In this document: positions 43,151 to 52,895 of the stretch, piece by piece
How positions within the stretch are numbered: the first letter of the stretch is position 1
Layout of the letters: every line of letters begins with the position of its first letter
Source: Pseudodesulfovibrio sediminis
GTDB lineage: Bacteria; Desulfobacterota; Desulfovibrionia; Desulfovibrionales; Desulfovibrionaceae
NCBI RefSeq assembly: GCF_020886695.1
Contig: NZ_AP024485.1
Location: 1,559,001-1,623,000 of the forward strand
Direction: 5' to 3'
DNA: 64,000 nucleotides
Program-made: the position numbers and the translations under genes
Notes under the pieces: generated by a model
What the model was told of the DNA's origin: nothing
The model's input: the letters and a program-made list of their open reading frames with translations, nothing else
The model's database searches: none

Positions 43151-43753
43151 ATGTTCGATGAGAATAAAAGCACCGACCCAAAGAAGGAAAAGATTGAATC
43201 CTCGATAGAGCATATGAAGGAAAATCCCTTCATAACTCTCCCGCTTCAGGCGTACAAAACACGTCGAAACATGCTTCTTGTCGCAAGCATTTGTCTCTTT
43301 CAAGCTTGCTATGGGCAACTCGGTGGCATGTTTACCGTATTTGGCAACACTCTGACTTTCCCCAAAATCCATTTTAACTTTCTTTTGATCTGCATAAGTG
43401 CTTATTTTATTAGTTACTTTGTCATGCTGTGCTGGCCTGCCAAAATGGAATGGCAATTGCGATGCACAGGAATCTCTTCCATGTTTTGGGATGACACCCC
43501 GAAAAAGATTACAGCTTACCAGGTGATAGATAGTATTAGAGAGAGCGGGAAACCTGAAGAAAAGGCACTGCAAGAGCTTCTGGATCGGCTCGCTGCTTTT
43601 GAAGCAACCTTTTGGGACCATCAAAAAGCTTGTTGGCGTAGTTTCCACATTTGGGAGTTTGGAGGCCCTTTGCTTCTGAGCCTCTCTGGCACTCTGGGGC
43701 TGCTTGGTCGAATTGTATTCGATCTCTTTTTGCGGTGTCCGGCAGTTCGTTAA
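43151..43753 (+). CDS. Unknown membrane protein of the AT-rich cassette (second)
   Basis: 200 residues, not recognised. Charged N-terminus, then membrane segments at about 40-62, 73-97 and near the C-terminus (about 172-192). The region between (SIRESGKPEEKALQELLDRL) is amphipathic. GGAGACAGC precedes the start. It is preceded by the other unknown gene and both sit in the same direction between the inverted hairpin elements. AT-rich composition suggests horizontal origin. Confidence 0.65.
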   Translation: MFDENKSTDPKKEKIESSIEHMKENPFITLPLQAYKTRRNMLLVASICLFQACYGQLGGMFTVFGNTLTFPKIHFNFLLICISAYFISYFVMLCWPAKMEWQLRCTGISSMFWDDTPKKITAYQVIDSIRESGKPEEKALQELLDRLAAFEATFWDHQKACWRSFHIWEFGGPLLLSLSGTLGLLGRIVFDLFLRCPAVR

Positions 43754-43802
43754 ATTCATTGGAGTCTACCTACTATCAATAGTACGCACCAATCCAGCCA
43801 AC

Positions 43803-43835
43803 AAAAAAAAGACCCCGCCGAAAATCGGCGAGGCC
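43803..43835 (-). terminator. Terminator of ychF
   Basis: Read on the minus strand: CGCCGA-TTT-TCGGCG core with flanking CC/GG pairs, followed by eight T residues. Transcription of ychF thus passes through the right hairpin element before stopping. Confidence 0.85.
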
Positions 43836-43850
43836 TATATATTTCTTTCT

Positions 43851-44037
43851 AGCCGTGAGGCTTGTGAGAGTGGTGTAGCTGTGCATTTTCTCGGGTGCTC
43901 TTCAACCGGAGGCGTAGCCTAGCTACGGTGAGGATTGAAGAGTACCCGCTATACCTGAGGCATAAGATCTTGTACGGCTCGAAGACTCGCCTACAATTCA
44001 CTTAAAATGTGCAGATGCGCCGCTATCGCAAGCCGCC
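43851..44037 (-). repeat. Right copy of the inverted hairpin element with a 55-base insert
   Basis: Mirror image of the element at 42430-42562. The two copies differ by one base (GTGCCCG versus GTACCCG) and by about 55 extra bases here (about 43949-44003), placed at the internal bulge of the hairpin. The end abuts the ychF stop (44039), just as the other copy abuts the fba stop. Confidence 0.9.
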
Positions 44038-44038
44038 G

Positions 44039-45136
44039 CTAAACATTAAACAGGAAGTGGACTACATCGCCATCCTTCATGACGTAGTCCTTGCCTTCGA
44101 CTTTGAGGACGCCCTCGGAACGGCATTTGGATTCTGAGCCGAACTTCACGTAATTATCGTAGCTGATGACCTCGGCGCGAATGAAACCGCGCTCGAAATC
44201 GGTGTGAATGACACCGGCTGCCTGCGGGGCCTTGTCGCCGTCGTGGATGGTCCAGGCGCGGACTTCCTTCACACCGGCAGTGAAATAGCTGATCAGGCCC
44301 AGCGAGTGGAAGCCGGTACGGATGATCTGATGCAGGCCGGATTCCTCAATGCCGTAGGATTCGAGAAATTCCTTTTGCTCTTCCTCGTCGAGACCGACCA
44401 GTTCTTCTTCCATCTTGGCGGAAATCTTGACGAACTCGGCGCCACGTTCAGCGGCCAGCGCCTTGACTGACGCCACATACTCGTTGTCTTCGGCCACACC
44501 GTCTTCATCGACATTGGCGCAATAGATGACGTTCTTGGCCGTGATCAGATGCAGCTCGGCAAGCAGGTCACCAAGCGCCTTGTGCTCACCGGGGAACGTG
44601 CTGGCAGGCTGCCCTTCGTTCATGTGGGCGATGAGTTGCTTGGCCACCTCGATCTTCGGAGCCAGGGTCTTGTCGCCCTTGAGTTGCTTTTCCATGCGCT
44701 CCAAACGATTGTCCAGAACCTGAACATCAGCGAGGATCAGTTCGGTTTCGATCACCTCGATGTCGCGGATCGGGTCCACCGAGTTGGACACGTGGATGAC
44801 GTCGTCATCATCAAAGCAACGGACCACGTGCAGAATAGCCTGTGTCTCACGGATATTGCCCAGAAATTTATTGCCAAGTCCTTCGCCCTTGCTGGCACCG
44901 GCCACCAGACCGGCGATATCCACGAAATCGACCGTGGAACTCTGCACCCGTTGGGGTTTGACCAGATCGGACAACACTTCAAGGCGGCTGTCCGGCACCG
45001 GCACCACAGCCTTGTTCGGCTCAATGGTACAGAATGCATAGTTGGCACTCTCGGCGTTTTGCGCCTTGGTGAGTGCATTGAACAAAGTGGATTTGCCGAC
45101 ATTGGGCAGGCCGACGATACCTATACTGAGTGACAT
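44039..45136 (-). CDS. ychF: Ribosome-associated ATPase YchF
   Basis: 366 residues from the ATG at 45136, with AGGAG five to nine bases upstream. Obg-like G domain: [20 protein letters not shown], then the C-terminal TGS domain ([29 protein letters not shown]). YchF/OLA1 prefers ATP over GTP and binds ribosomes. It is convergent with fba across the cassette. Confidence 0.95.
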   Translation of the reverse strand: MSLSIGIVGLPNVGKSTLFNALTKAQNAESANYAFCTIEPNKAVVPVPDSRLEVLSDLVKPQRVQSSTVDFVDIAGLVAGASKGEGLGNKFLGNIRETQAILHVVRCFDDDDVIHVSNSVDPIRDIEVIETELILADVQVLDNRLERMEKQLKGDKTLAPKIEVAKQLIAHMNEGQPASTFPGEHKALGDLLAELHLITAKNVIYCANVDEDGVAEDNEYVASVKALAAERGAEFVKISAKMEEELVGLDEEEQKEFLESYGIEESGLHQIIRTGFHSLGLISYFTAGVKEVRAWTIHDGDKAPQAAGVIHTDFERGFIRAEVISYDNYVKFGSESKCRSEGVLKVEGKDYVMKDGDVVHFLFNV

Positions 45137-45237
45137 GGCAGCTCCTGAAAAAAAATGAATTGCCGGAAAAGAACGTCTCCAGCGCGAGCACTCACTACAT
45201 CTCTTCCCGGAATCATGCAAGCTTCTCCCGCTCGCAC

Positions 45238-45456
45238 TCAAAATTCACCCCGAAAAGGCGTGTAGTCAGGGCCAACCACCATCCGCGCAAGGTGTGGCAC
45301 AACCAGTCCGACCCAGCCTATGATGCCATTGATAGAGACAGCACTGGCAGTGATGACAGTCACGGCCACCACCACGCCTAGACGTAATCTGCCAGCCTCC
45401 ACGCCCAATGCCCGGGCCTCTTCATCGCGCCCCTCTCCGCCGGTAATGCAACGCAT
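45238..45456 (-). pseudogene. Remnant of a FecCD-family ABC permease
   Basis: About 72 codons resemble the centre of BtuC/FecCD iron or cobalamin permeases: RALGVEAGRLRLGVVVAVTV and GIIGWVGLVVPHLARMVVGP. The family normally has over 300 residues; both ends are missing and no transporter partners adjoin, so this is a decayed fragment. The surrounding 45137-45572 has no other gene that I can support. Confidence 0.8.
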
Positions 45457-45572
45457 ATCAGATCAAAAAAAATGAGGAAGAAAAGGCTGTTAGTGGACCT
45501 TTTCTCCCTCATCGAACTGTCCCGATGCGAGGCGCTCATTCAAGAGGAGCGTCACAATTTACTGTCTACGAA

Positions 45573-48500
45573 TCACTGTATTGGCCGCCTGGCTTCCACG
45601 GTCATGCCGGGCTTGAGATCATACTCCTTGCCGAAGATTTCAACCGGCACGATCTTGTCGCCCGTATGGTAGGCGGTCATGTTCACCCGGTCTGCCTCGA
45701 TAACCAGATCAAACCAGATGGAGCGCCAGATAAAGCTCAGTTTCATCTCGCCCCAATGGGGAGGTAAATCCGGGTCCACCTTCATCGGCATGGAGGACAG
45801 GTTCAACCCGGCGAAGTCCTGTTTAAGGACCTCCAGGGTTCCTGCCATGACACCGGTGTGCACGCCCTCGACAGTGGTGCCGCCTTGGGTGTCATTGATA
45901 TCTGACTCCATGGCCTCCATGAACCAATCCCATGATATTTCACTGGAGTAGATGTACTTGGAAATAACCGCATGTACAACCTTGGACAATGTTGAGCCAT
46001 GGGATGTCCGCTTCTCGTAGAAGTCGTAGTTGGCCTCCAGCAACGACAGCGGATTGTCCACGTTGTGTCCCAACTGAGTCAGAATGCGAGCCACTTCGTC
46101 CGGCTCCAACAGGTACCAGGTCATGAGCGTGTCCGCCTGCTTGGCGACCTTGTAATGATCCGGATTGTCTCCTTCGGCCTTGAGAATCCGATCCATGCGG
46201 TGGATGGAATAGAACCGCTTGCGATACCCGTCCCAATCCAGCTCATCCAGATCCATATAGCCGTCAAACTGACTGATGATCCCGTCTTCGTTCATGATCA
46301 CGTTGAGTTTGGTCGTCATTTCCCGCCACTTGAAGATTTCCTCTTCTGTCAAACCGATCTTGGCCACAACCTGCGCGCGCACCTTGGGCGGCAACTCGTC
46401 AAGAATGGCGAGCGATTTTTCGAGCAGCCAGACCACCATTATATTGGTGTAGGCATTGTCGCGCACTCCCGGTTCCTCTGATCCGGGCAGCGCCTCATGG
46501 AATTCATCCGGCCCCATTATGCCATCTATGTGATACTTGTCAGTAGCCTCTTCATAGGTCGCGATACCGCCCCAGAACCGGGCAATATCAAGCATCAACT
46601 CCGCCCCGTAGTCCCGCAGGAAACGTTTGTCTCCAGTCCAGGAGACGTAGCGCCAGGCATTGACGAACACAGCGATGGAGACATGCCGTTGGCGGCGGGA
46701 CAGATCCGGTCCCCAATTGTCGGCATCGGGGTTGTAATGGACTTCCTGGGTCTCCTCGGAACCATCATCCGCTGTCTGCCAGGGATACATGGCCCCGATA
46801 TACCCGTTCTCCCGGGCATATTCACGCGCGGCATCCAACCGGTTGTACCGATACATGAGCAGCGCCTTGGAAATTTCCGGAAAGTTCGTGTCAAAAAACG
46901 GCTGGATATACACTTCATCCCAGAAGATATGGCCGCGGTAGGCCTCGCCGTGCAGACCGCGCGCAGGCATGCCCGCATCCCGATTGACATTGTGCGGGCT
47001 GGCCGTAACCAGCAGGTGATAGATATGCAGTCGCAGTACGCGCTGGACGAACCGATCGCCAGTGACGCGGATGTCCGCCTTCTGCCACAGGGCCTTCCAG
47101 TTCTTGGCATGCGGGCCATGCACCCCCTTGAAGGTACGCATGTTTTTCAGACCGTCCAGGCACATTTCCTTGAGATCGCCGGGTTCCCTGTCAAGGGAGG
47201 TGCGCACATAGACGAACTTTTCAATGGAATAGCGATGGTTCTCTTTGACATTGACCTGCATTTCTTCGGAGATCTTGGCCCTGTCCCGAACATAGTCCTT
47301 TCGGACGGTGAGCATCTTGCCGTCTTCCTCAACCTTGGTCTTGGACGTCATGACGATCTGGTAGCGGGAATGGGAGGTCTCCACATGCAGGAAGAAGCCG
47401 TCTCCGGCCTTGCCACCGGCCACCTGATTCAGATGATGGGTATTCAGACTGGCATAGCGAGCCACGCCGTCATTGCTCACATTGCCGTCAATGGAAGAAC
47501 GGATGGTCAACCGGGCTGAATAGTTGAGTGGCGTATAGTTGATCTTCATCGCCAATTGGTGCGGGTCAGCCATGGAAGCCACCCTTCGTGACGAAATACG
47601 GGTGATGCGCCCGACCTGATCCTTGACGACCAGGTACCGCTCCATGACGCCTTCACGCATGTTCAGCCTGTGACTATAGCTCAACATCTCCATGGATAAC
47701 GGGCTGGTAAAATCACCAGTCCCGATCTTGAATTCAACAGGCAACCAGTTGGGGCAGTTGACAAAATCATTATTCCATATTTCACGTCCCTGGACCATGC
47801 TCGGAGTCTTGTTGAACACTCCGGAGATATAGGTGCCGGGGTTGAAATAGTACGAGGAGCACTCGCACTCATAAGCTCCCCGCGTCCCGAGATAGCCATT
47901 GCCCACGGTGGTCAGCGTCTCACGCAACTTTTCATCACCAGGATCAAAGCCGTTGTAACTGAGATACCACTCATCCGTGGCCATGCCGGTCTCAAACCAT
48001 TCAAGGAGATCGAATACGGATATTTCACCGAGATCGGAGACAACCTTGTCCGCGCCGAACCGCTTCAGCATCTCGCCCGGCGTGTTTCTGGCCACTCCCA
48101 GCGTCAAACCGAAGTTCCCCATGCAACCGGCCTGCACGCCTGAAATAGCGTCCTCCACGACCACGCATTCGCCCGGTGATAACCCCAGATTCTTCGCCGC
48201 TGCCACAAAAATGTCTGGCTCTGGCTTGCCCTTGAGTTCCAGTTCTGCAGACACCACGCCATCCACCTGCGTCTCAAACATATCCTCCAGCCCGGCCAGC
48301 TTGACCACCAAAGAACAATTGCGGCTGGAGGTCGCCAGACCGACCCGGATACCCTGGCTTTTAAGGTCCTTGACGAGTTGGACGGAAGAGGCAAAGACCT
48401 CCGGCCCCTGCTCCTTGAGAATATCCTGAAAAAGTTCGTTCTTCCTGTTACCGATGCCGCAGACCGAGTCAAAACCCGGTTCGCAATCAGGCGAGCCGAC

Positions 48501-48743
48501 TGGCAACCGGATATTTCTCGACTTGAGAAAGCTCATGACGCCTTCAAAACGCGGTTTGCCGTCCACGTAGTTATGGTAATCGGCAGTGCGGTCAAAAGGC
48601 TCGAACGAGATATTCGCGTTCTCGCTGTGAATCTTCAAAAATTCGTTGAAAGCCGTCTCCCATGCCTCTGCATGGACGCGAGCGGTTCGAGTAATGACAC
48701 CATCAAGGTCAAAGATAACGCCTTTGAGTGTGATTGCTGACAC
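45573..48743 (-). CDS. Fusion of beta-phosphoglucomutase and family-65 disaccharide phosphorylase
   Basis: 1056 residues. The first about 250 are a HAD beta-phosphoglucomutase (GVIFDLDGVITRT with the nucleophile aspartate; VEDAISGVQAG motif). The rest (about 265-1056) is a GH65 (alpha/alpha)6-barrel with the acid-residue motif GPDEFHE (about 744-750) and the HGSTLSKVVHA segment. GH65 enzymes phosphorolyse trehalose, maltose, kojibiose or similar sugars to beta-glucose-1-phosphate, which the fused mutase turns into glucose-6-phosphate. The next gene is a HAD phosphatase-like protein, so trehalose is the favoured substrate. Only a 3' end of about 30 bases separates them. Confidence 0.88.
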   Translation of the reverse strand: MSAITLKGVIFDLDGVITRTARVHAEAWETAFNEFLKIHSENANISFEPFDRTADYHNYVDGKPRFEGVMSFLKSRNIRLPVGSPDCEPGFDSVCGIGNRKNELFQDILKEQGPEVFASSVQLVKDLKSQGIRVGLATSSRNCSLVVKLAGLEDMFETQVDGVVSAELELKGKPEPDIFVAAAKNLGLSPGECVVVEDAISGVQAGCMGNFGLTLGVARNTPGEMLKRFGADKVVSDLGEISVFDLLEWFETGMATDEWYLSYNGFDPGDEKLRETLTTVGNGYLGTRGAYECECSSYYFNPGTYISGVFNKTPSMVQGREIWNNDFVNCPNWLPVEFKIGTGDFTSPLSMEMLSYSHRLNMREGVMERYLVVKDQVGRITRISSRRVASMADPHQLAMKINYTPLNYSARLTIRSSIDGNVSNDGVARYASLNTHHLNQVAGGKAGDGFFLHVETSHSRYQIVMTSKTKVEEDGKMLTVRKDYVRDRAKISEEMQVNVKENHRYSIEKFVYVRTSLDREPGDLKEMCLDGLKNMRTFKGVHGPHAKNWKALWQKADIRVTGDRFVQRVLRLHIYHLLVTASPHNVNRDAGMPARGLHGEAYRGHIFWDEVYIQPFFDTNFPEISKALLMYRYNRLDAAREYARENGYIGAMYPWQTADDGSEETQEVHYNPDADNWGPDLSRRQRHVSIAVFVNAWRYVSWTGDKRFLRDYGAELMLDIARFWGGIATYEEATDKYHIDGIMGPDEFHEALPGSEEPGVRDNAYTNIMVVWLLEKSLAILDELPPKVRAQVVAKIGLTEEEIFKWREMTTKLNVIMNEDGIISQFDGYMDLDELDWDGYRKRFYSIHRMDRILKAEGDNPDHYKVAKQADTLMTWYLLEPDEVARILTQLGHNVDNPLSLLEANYDFYEKRTSHGSTLSKVVHAVISKYIYSSEISWDWFMEAMESDINDTQGGTTVEGVHTGVMAGTLEVLKQDFAGLNLSSMPMKVDPDLPPHWGEMKLSFIWRSIWFDLVIEADRVNMTAYHTGDKIVPVEIFGKEYDLKPGMTVEARRPIQ

Positions 48744-48772
48744 GAAGAACTCCTTGAATACGGTATGCCAGG

Positions 48773-49969
48773 CTACAGAGTGCCCAGAATGGTTACCAGC
48801 ATATCAGGTTCGGGTACGATCAACGCAGAGTGCGTAAGCCCGTTTATACGAGTTGCCAGTTCAGTATTTTCAGTAACGTAAATGGCCCTGGTGTCAGGAG
48901 CCAGCTCCAGGGCGGCTTCCAACATGGGAACATCGGACCCGGTGTCGCCGCAGATGAGGTGCGGCCCCCGGAACATCTGAAGGTCCAATTCATCATTGAG
49001 ATATTTTACCCCGTCCCCCTTGTCGAAATCCTTGAGCCCTTCTCCCGCCGTTTCAACGGTGAGAATGATTTCCACATCCAGGCCGGTATCTTCCATGCGG
49101 AAATTCAGCCCATCCGGGTCAAGCTCTGCCACCAGTGCTTCCAAGGTCTTCAAAAACGCCTTGGATTCGGCTTCATCAATGGACTTGCCGATGTCCTGCC
49201 GGGCAACGGTGGATTGGCCGAACTTGAATTGCAGGCCGGAGCCGATGAGCGTGAACTTTTCGTATTCGGCCCCGCTCGTCAGATCACCCAGTCGCTTGTT
49301 AAGTAATTCAATGGCCTCCTGTTTCTGCGGTGTAATGCTCAGACGACGAACGCGGCCCTCCAGGTCCAGGCACTCCCGTCCCTTGGAAGCCGCATAGTAG
49401 ATTTCACCCTCCGGGTTGACGCTGATCTCAATAAGCCCGTCCAATGGGGCCGAGGTCAGAATCACCGGCCGTTTCGCCTTGTTCAGGGCAAAACGGGTCA
49501 GAAAAACCGCATTGTAAATGGACTGAATCGAGGTAAGGTATCGAGCGCAATAGTTGTTGATGGTCCCGTCACGATCAGTGATAAACCCGTTCACATCCAA
49601 TCCATTGAGCAACTCATGTCCGGCTCGAACGTGCTCCTCAAAGTTCGGATGCAGGTCGGAGAGCAGATCGAGGAACGTCTCCTCTCCTTCCTCCAGATAG
49701 AAGATATCCTTCCTCAATTCGTTGATCTCGTAATCCATATCAAGAGAGATGGTCCTCTCGCCATCCAGCGACAGGACCTTTTTCCCCTCGGACTCCGATA
49801 CATCTTCGAGCGTGTCCAACCCGTTCTGTAACGAGGCAACGCTCCGTTCAGGTACTGCGTCACCATTGATGATGGCATTGACCGCATTGAAGCGAACAGC
49901 GCGTGTGGCCGCCATGAGCGCATAAAAACCTTTGAGTGTCTTCAGTTCATTTCGTTCGATTTCGACCAT
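48773..49969 (-). CDS. HAD-family protein resembling trehalose-phosphatase
   Basis: 398 residues; start at 49969 with AGGTG upstream. HAD motif I is TDRDGTINNY (D132, D134) and motif IV is GDTGSDVPM near the C-terminus. A 120-residue N-terminal helical extension precedes the HAD core, unlike the short OtsB. It is next to the GH65-mutase fusion, so it may process trehalose-6-phosphate or another sugar phosphate. No OtsA-type synthase is visible here, so the substrate is unproven. Confidence 0.7.
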   Translation of the reverse strand: MVEIERNELKTLKGFYALMAATRAVRFNAVNAIINGDAVPERSVASLQNGLDTLEDVSESEGKKVLSLDGERTISLDMDYEINELRKDIFYLEEGEETFLDLLSDLHPNFEEHVRAGHELLNGLDVNGFITDRDGTINNYCARYLTSIQSIYNAVFLTRFALNKAKRPVILTSAPLDGLIEISVNPEGEIYYAASKGRECLDLEGRVRRLSITPQKQEAIELLNKRLGDLTSGAEYEKFTLIGSGLQFKFGQSTVARQDIGKSIDEAESKAFLKTLEALVAELDPDGLNFRMEDTGLDVEIILTVETAGEGLKDFDKGDGVKYLNDELDLQMFRGPHLICGDTGSDVPMLEAALELAPDTRAIYVTENTELATRINGLTHSALIVPEPDMLVTILGTL

Positions 49970-49980
49970 GATGTGCACCT

Positions 49981-51378
49981 CTAATATGTGATCCTGACGG
50001 TGTAGGTGATGACCTTGGGCACGCTTGTGAGACCGGAGATGTTAAACGCGATGGTGGAACCATCCACCTTGGAATACGGCACGTCTGCCTTGATCACTTC
50101 CCAGTCGCCGGGGAAGGAGTCGAGCAACTTCAGGTCCTGCGGCTTGGCGTTGCCATTGGTGGCAGTGATTTCCCAGGTCATGGTAAACGCATTCTTGCCG
50201 ATCTTTTCATAGTTCTTCTGAACACGCTCCACATTCACGTCAAAGGAACGGCCGAGAACCAGACGGACCTCTTTTCCTTCTGCCTTGTGCCCCACGGCGA
50301 CTTCACCTGCCAGCAGGTTGTTGCCATCGGACGTGGGCATGAAGACACGGACCAGCCCCTCGGGCATGGGAACTCCCAACCCGTTCTGCTTGGTGTTAGT
50401 GAAGATGAGCGCCGATTCCACAGGCTGTTTCATCTCACCGCGTCGTACTGACGGGCCACTGCTGAAACGGCTGGTCAGCTCCTGGGATACTGCCACAGCC
50501 GGAGCAGAGAAAAGGCCAACCTGCTTGGTGCCGTTGGCAGGCAGGGAGATTGCGCGGTCGATCGCATAGACATGATATTGAGAAAAGGATTCCTCGGAAG
50601 CAGGAGCCGGAACAGCGTCCATGTCCATGGATTCCATGGCCATGACAGGCGCATTGCGCGTCATCCTCTTGCCCAAGGCGCGACTGACCTCACCGGCCAC
50701 AAGACGAACGTCAGCCGATTTGAACATCTTTCCCGAAGTATTGGTTACCGTGGCCCACGCATCAATGGCGGCACGGGCACCATCCTTGTCCACAGTCATT
50801 GTATAGTCGGCCCGCCAATTGAGCCCACCCATGAGATAGCTCAACGAGACGCCTTTCGTCCCCTTGTCCGCGCTGTCCGTGGTCAAGGTCAGGGTCGGCT
50901 CCGCGTTCAATCCTTTGGGCAGTTCCGGCAAAAGAATGGCGTCATAGTCACCGACATAGACTTCCTTTCCGGTGATAAAGACAGGACCATCCTGATTGGA
51001 AACCAGCGTGGCCTTGCGCAGGATGCGCGCATTGGCATCCGAAGGATCGGGAAGAATAACCGTCAACTCCTTGCCCACGTAGGCGTCCAGCAGATTTCTG
51101 ACAGTTATGGGCGTATAGCTGTACGCTATATCATTGACTGTCATGCCTTGCGCAAAAGCCCGAATAGAGGTGGGGTCCAGGGTTTCGGGAACATCGGTAA
51201 AGACCACAGCCGCCGCGCCTTTGGGCAGGGTGACCACACGCGTCTCCCGGACCTGTGCACGGCCCGAATTATATACGGCTATAAACGCACCACTTCCAGC
51301 AGCAAAAGAAGGAAGCGGAAGGAGTGAGAGAGCAAAGAGAAAGAGCATCAGGGCAGCAGAAAATTTGAACCGAAACAT
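49981..51378 (-). CDS. DUF4139 secreted protein
   Basis: 465 residues with a Sec signal peptide (cleaved after SFAA, about residue 27). The sequence shows the DUF4139/MuiA-type beta-rich layout (VTLPKGAAAVVFTDVPETLDP; WRADYTMTVDKDG; TWEITATNGN). Function of the family is unknown; it is probably periplasmic or on the surface. It lies head-to-tail upstream of the HAD gene with 11 bases between, so they may be co-transcribed. Confidence 0.82.
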   Translation of the reverse strand: MFRFKFSAALMLFLFALSLLPLPSFAAGSGAFIAVYNSGRAQVRETRVVTLPKGAAAVVFTDVPETLDPTSIRAFAQGMTVNDIAYSYTPITVRNLLDAYVGKELTVILPDPSDANARILRKATLVSNQDGPVFITGKEVYVGDYDAILLPELPKGLNAEPTLTLTTDSADKGTKGVSLSYLMGGLNWRADYTMTVDKDGARAAIDAWATVTNTSGKMFKSADVRLVAGEVSRALGKRMTRNAPVMAMESMDMDAVPAPASEESFSQYHVYAIDRAISLPANGTKQVGLFSAPAVAVSQELTSRFSSGPSVRRGEMKQPVESALIFTNTKQNGLGVPMPEGLVRVFMPTSDGNNLLAGEVAVGHKAEGKEVRLVLGRSFDVNVERVQKNYEKIGKNAFTMTWEITATNGNAKPQDLKLLDSFPGDWEVIKADVPYSKVDGSTIAFNISGLTSVPKVITYTVRITY

Positions 51379-51632
51379 CGGACCTCCGAATATAGATGGG
51401 GCTGAACAACACAGCTCGTTATCAGTACTTACCGTTCAAGGTACACCGCACCAAATTTTTTTGCAAAATAATAACACAGATTATTACATCATTTTTACAG
51501 TCGAATGCAAAAAAACGGATCAGGCCGAAAAGTAACGGCTGACAACGGAAGATATGGACGCAAATACCCGCCCATATTACTGAAAATAGGGGGTCGCAAA
51601 AAGTATAGATCTTTGCTAAAGAATCTGTAGTC

Positions 51633-52613
51633 ATGAAAATTCTCTTAATTAACGACCTCATCGCCAATGTGGAGATTATATCCGACACCCTGAAAGCTGC
51701 CGGATATAATGATCTATTTTCAGTATCTACGCTGGATCAGGCCTTGAAATACATAGGTACTTCTCTCGACTCTGACACACCGGTGGATCTGATACTGCTT
51801 GACCTGGATATTCATGACACGAATGGCATTGGCGCCCTGCTGACGATCAAATCGCACCGCACATTTGAAGATATTCCGATAATCGCTCTCACGGCAAACA
51901 AGGAATCCGGCATCCTGGACCGGGCGTTTGCCGCCGGGGCCTCCGACTACATAGTCACCCCCATCTGCCCCATCGAACTGAGGGCGCGTGTCCGTTCCGC
52001 TCTGCAACTCCGCCGGGAAATGCTCAAGCGGATGTTCCGTGAACAAGAGCTGGAACATCTGGCCCGGCGTCTGGAACGCATGACCAATCTCGACGGCCTG
52101 ACCGGCATCGCCAACAGGCGCTGCTTTGATGACACACTGGTTCGCGAGTGGGTGCGCAATGGCCGGGACGACAGGCCCATCGGGCTGCTCATGATCGACA
52201 TTGATCACTTCAAAAAATACAACGACTCACTCGGGCACGTCGTGGGCGACACCTGTCTCTGCTCCGTTGCCAGGGCAATCCAGGCAGCCACCCACCGGCC
52301 GGGCGATCTCGTGGCCCGATACGGCGGCGAAGAGTTCGCCATCATTCTGCCCAACACCGATTACGAAGGAGCCTGCTCCGTTGCCGAGGCCATCCATACA
52401 AACCTCGCCAAATGCAACCTGCATCACCCCTGCTCGCATGAAACCGAATCGGTAACCGTGTCCATCGGCGTTTCCTCTGGCGTCCCGAACTGCAGCAATT
52501 CGCCGGAACACCTGCTCAAAGCCGCGGACAACGCTCTCTATCTCGCCAAACAATCAGGCCGCAACCGAACAAAATCCGTCAACCTCCCCCGCACCAAGGA
52601 TATTCGCCAGTAA
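51633..52613 (+). CDS. Response regulator with GGDEF diguanylate cyclase output
   Basis: 326 residues. The receiver (about 1-125) has D57 in LILLDLDIHDTNG. A short linker leads to a GGDEF domain with GGEEF (231-235) and an RXXD inhibitory site (RPGD) five residues before it. It makes c-di-GMP on phosphorylation by an unlinked kinase. The 250 bases upstream are AT-rich and hold no further gene; they contain the promoters of this gene and, opposite, of the DUF4139 gene. Confidence 0.92.
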   Translation: MKILLINDLIANVEIISDTLKAAGYNDLFSVSTLDQALKYIGTSLDSDTPVDLILLDLDIHDTNGIGALLTIKSHRTFEDIPIIALTANKESGILDRAFAAGASDYIVTPICPIELRARVRSALQLRREMLKRMFREQELEHLARRLERMTNLDGLTGIANRRCFDDTLVREWVRNGRDDRPIGLLMIDIDHFKKYNDSLGHVVGDTCLCSVARAIQAATHRPGDLVARYGGEEFAIILPNTDYEGACSVAEAIHTNLAKCNLHHPCSHETESVTVSIGVSSGVPNCSNSPEHLLKAADNALYLAKQSGRNRTKSVNLPRTKDIRQ

Positions 52614-52796
52614 ATGTCATCAACCGGATGACTACAGAAAGCACGCTTTCGTTCTCCATTTCCTGACCGACCACAGATTTTTTTTCATCTCAGCCATTCA
52701 GTTGCAAAGCCCAAGGCAAAAGCAGAACCGCCGCGCATTCCGATACGCAAGGGCCTGCTTACGCAATAGCAATGCGGCAGATGAACGACTGAGGGC

Positions 52797-52839
52797 AAAA
52801 AACAAGGGCCATGCGCTCCAGGGAGTGCGCATGGCCCTT
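52797..52839 (-). terminator. Terminator of the zinc-ribbon gene
   Basis: Perfect 13-bp stem AAGGGCCATGCGC / GCGCATGGCCCTT with a 10-base loop; on the minus strand it is followed by G and six T residues. It ends the 54-codon gene that starts at 53060. Confidence 0.9.
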
Positions 52840-52895
52840 GCCAACAGGGATGGGTGGACTGAAACCCTCAAGGATAGGGTGTCCGCCCGGAACAA

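Noticed and set aside
45472-45672. Short plus-strand frame between the permease fragment and the GH65 gene
   Set aside because: It overlaps the end of a well-supported gene and has no motif.
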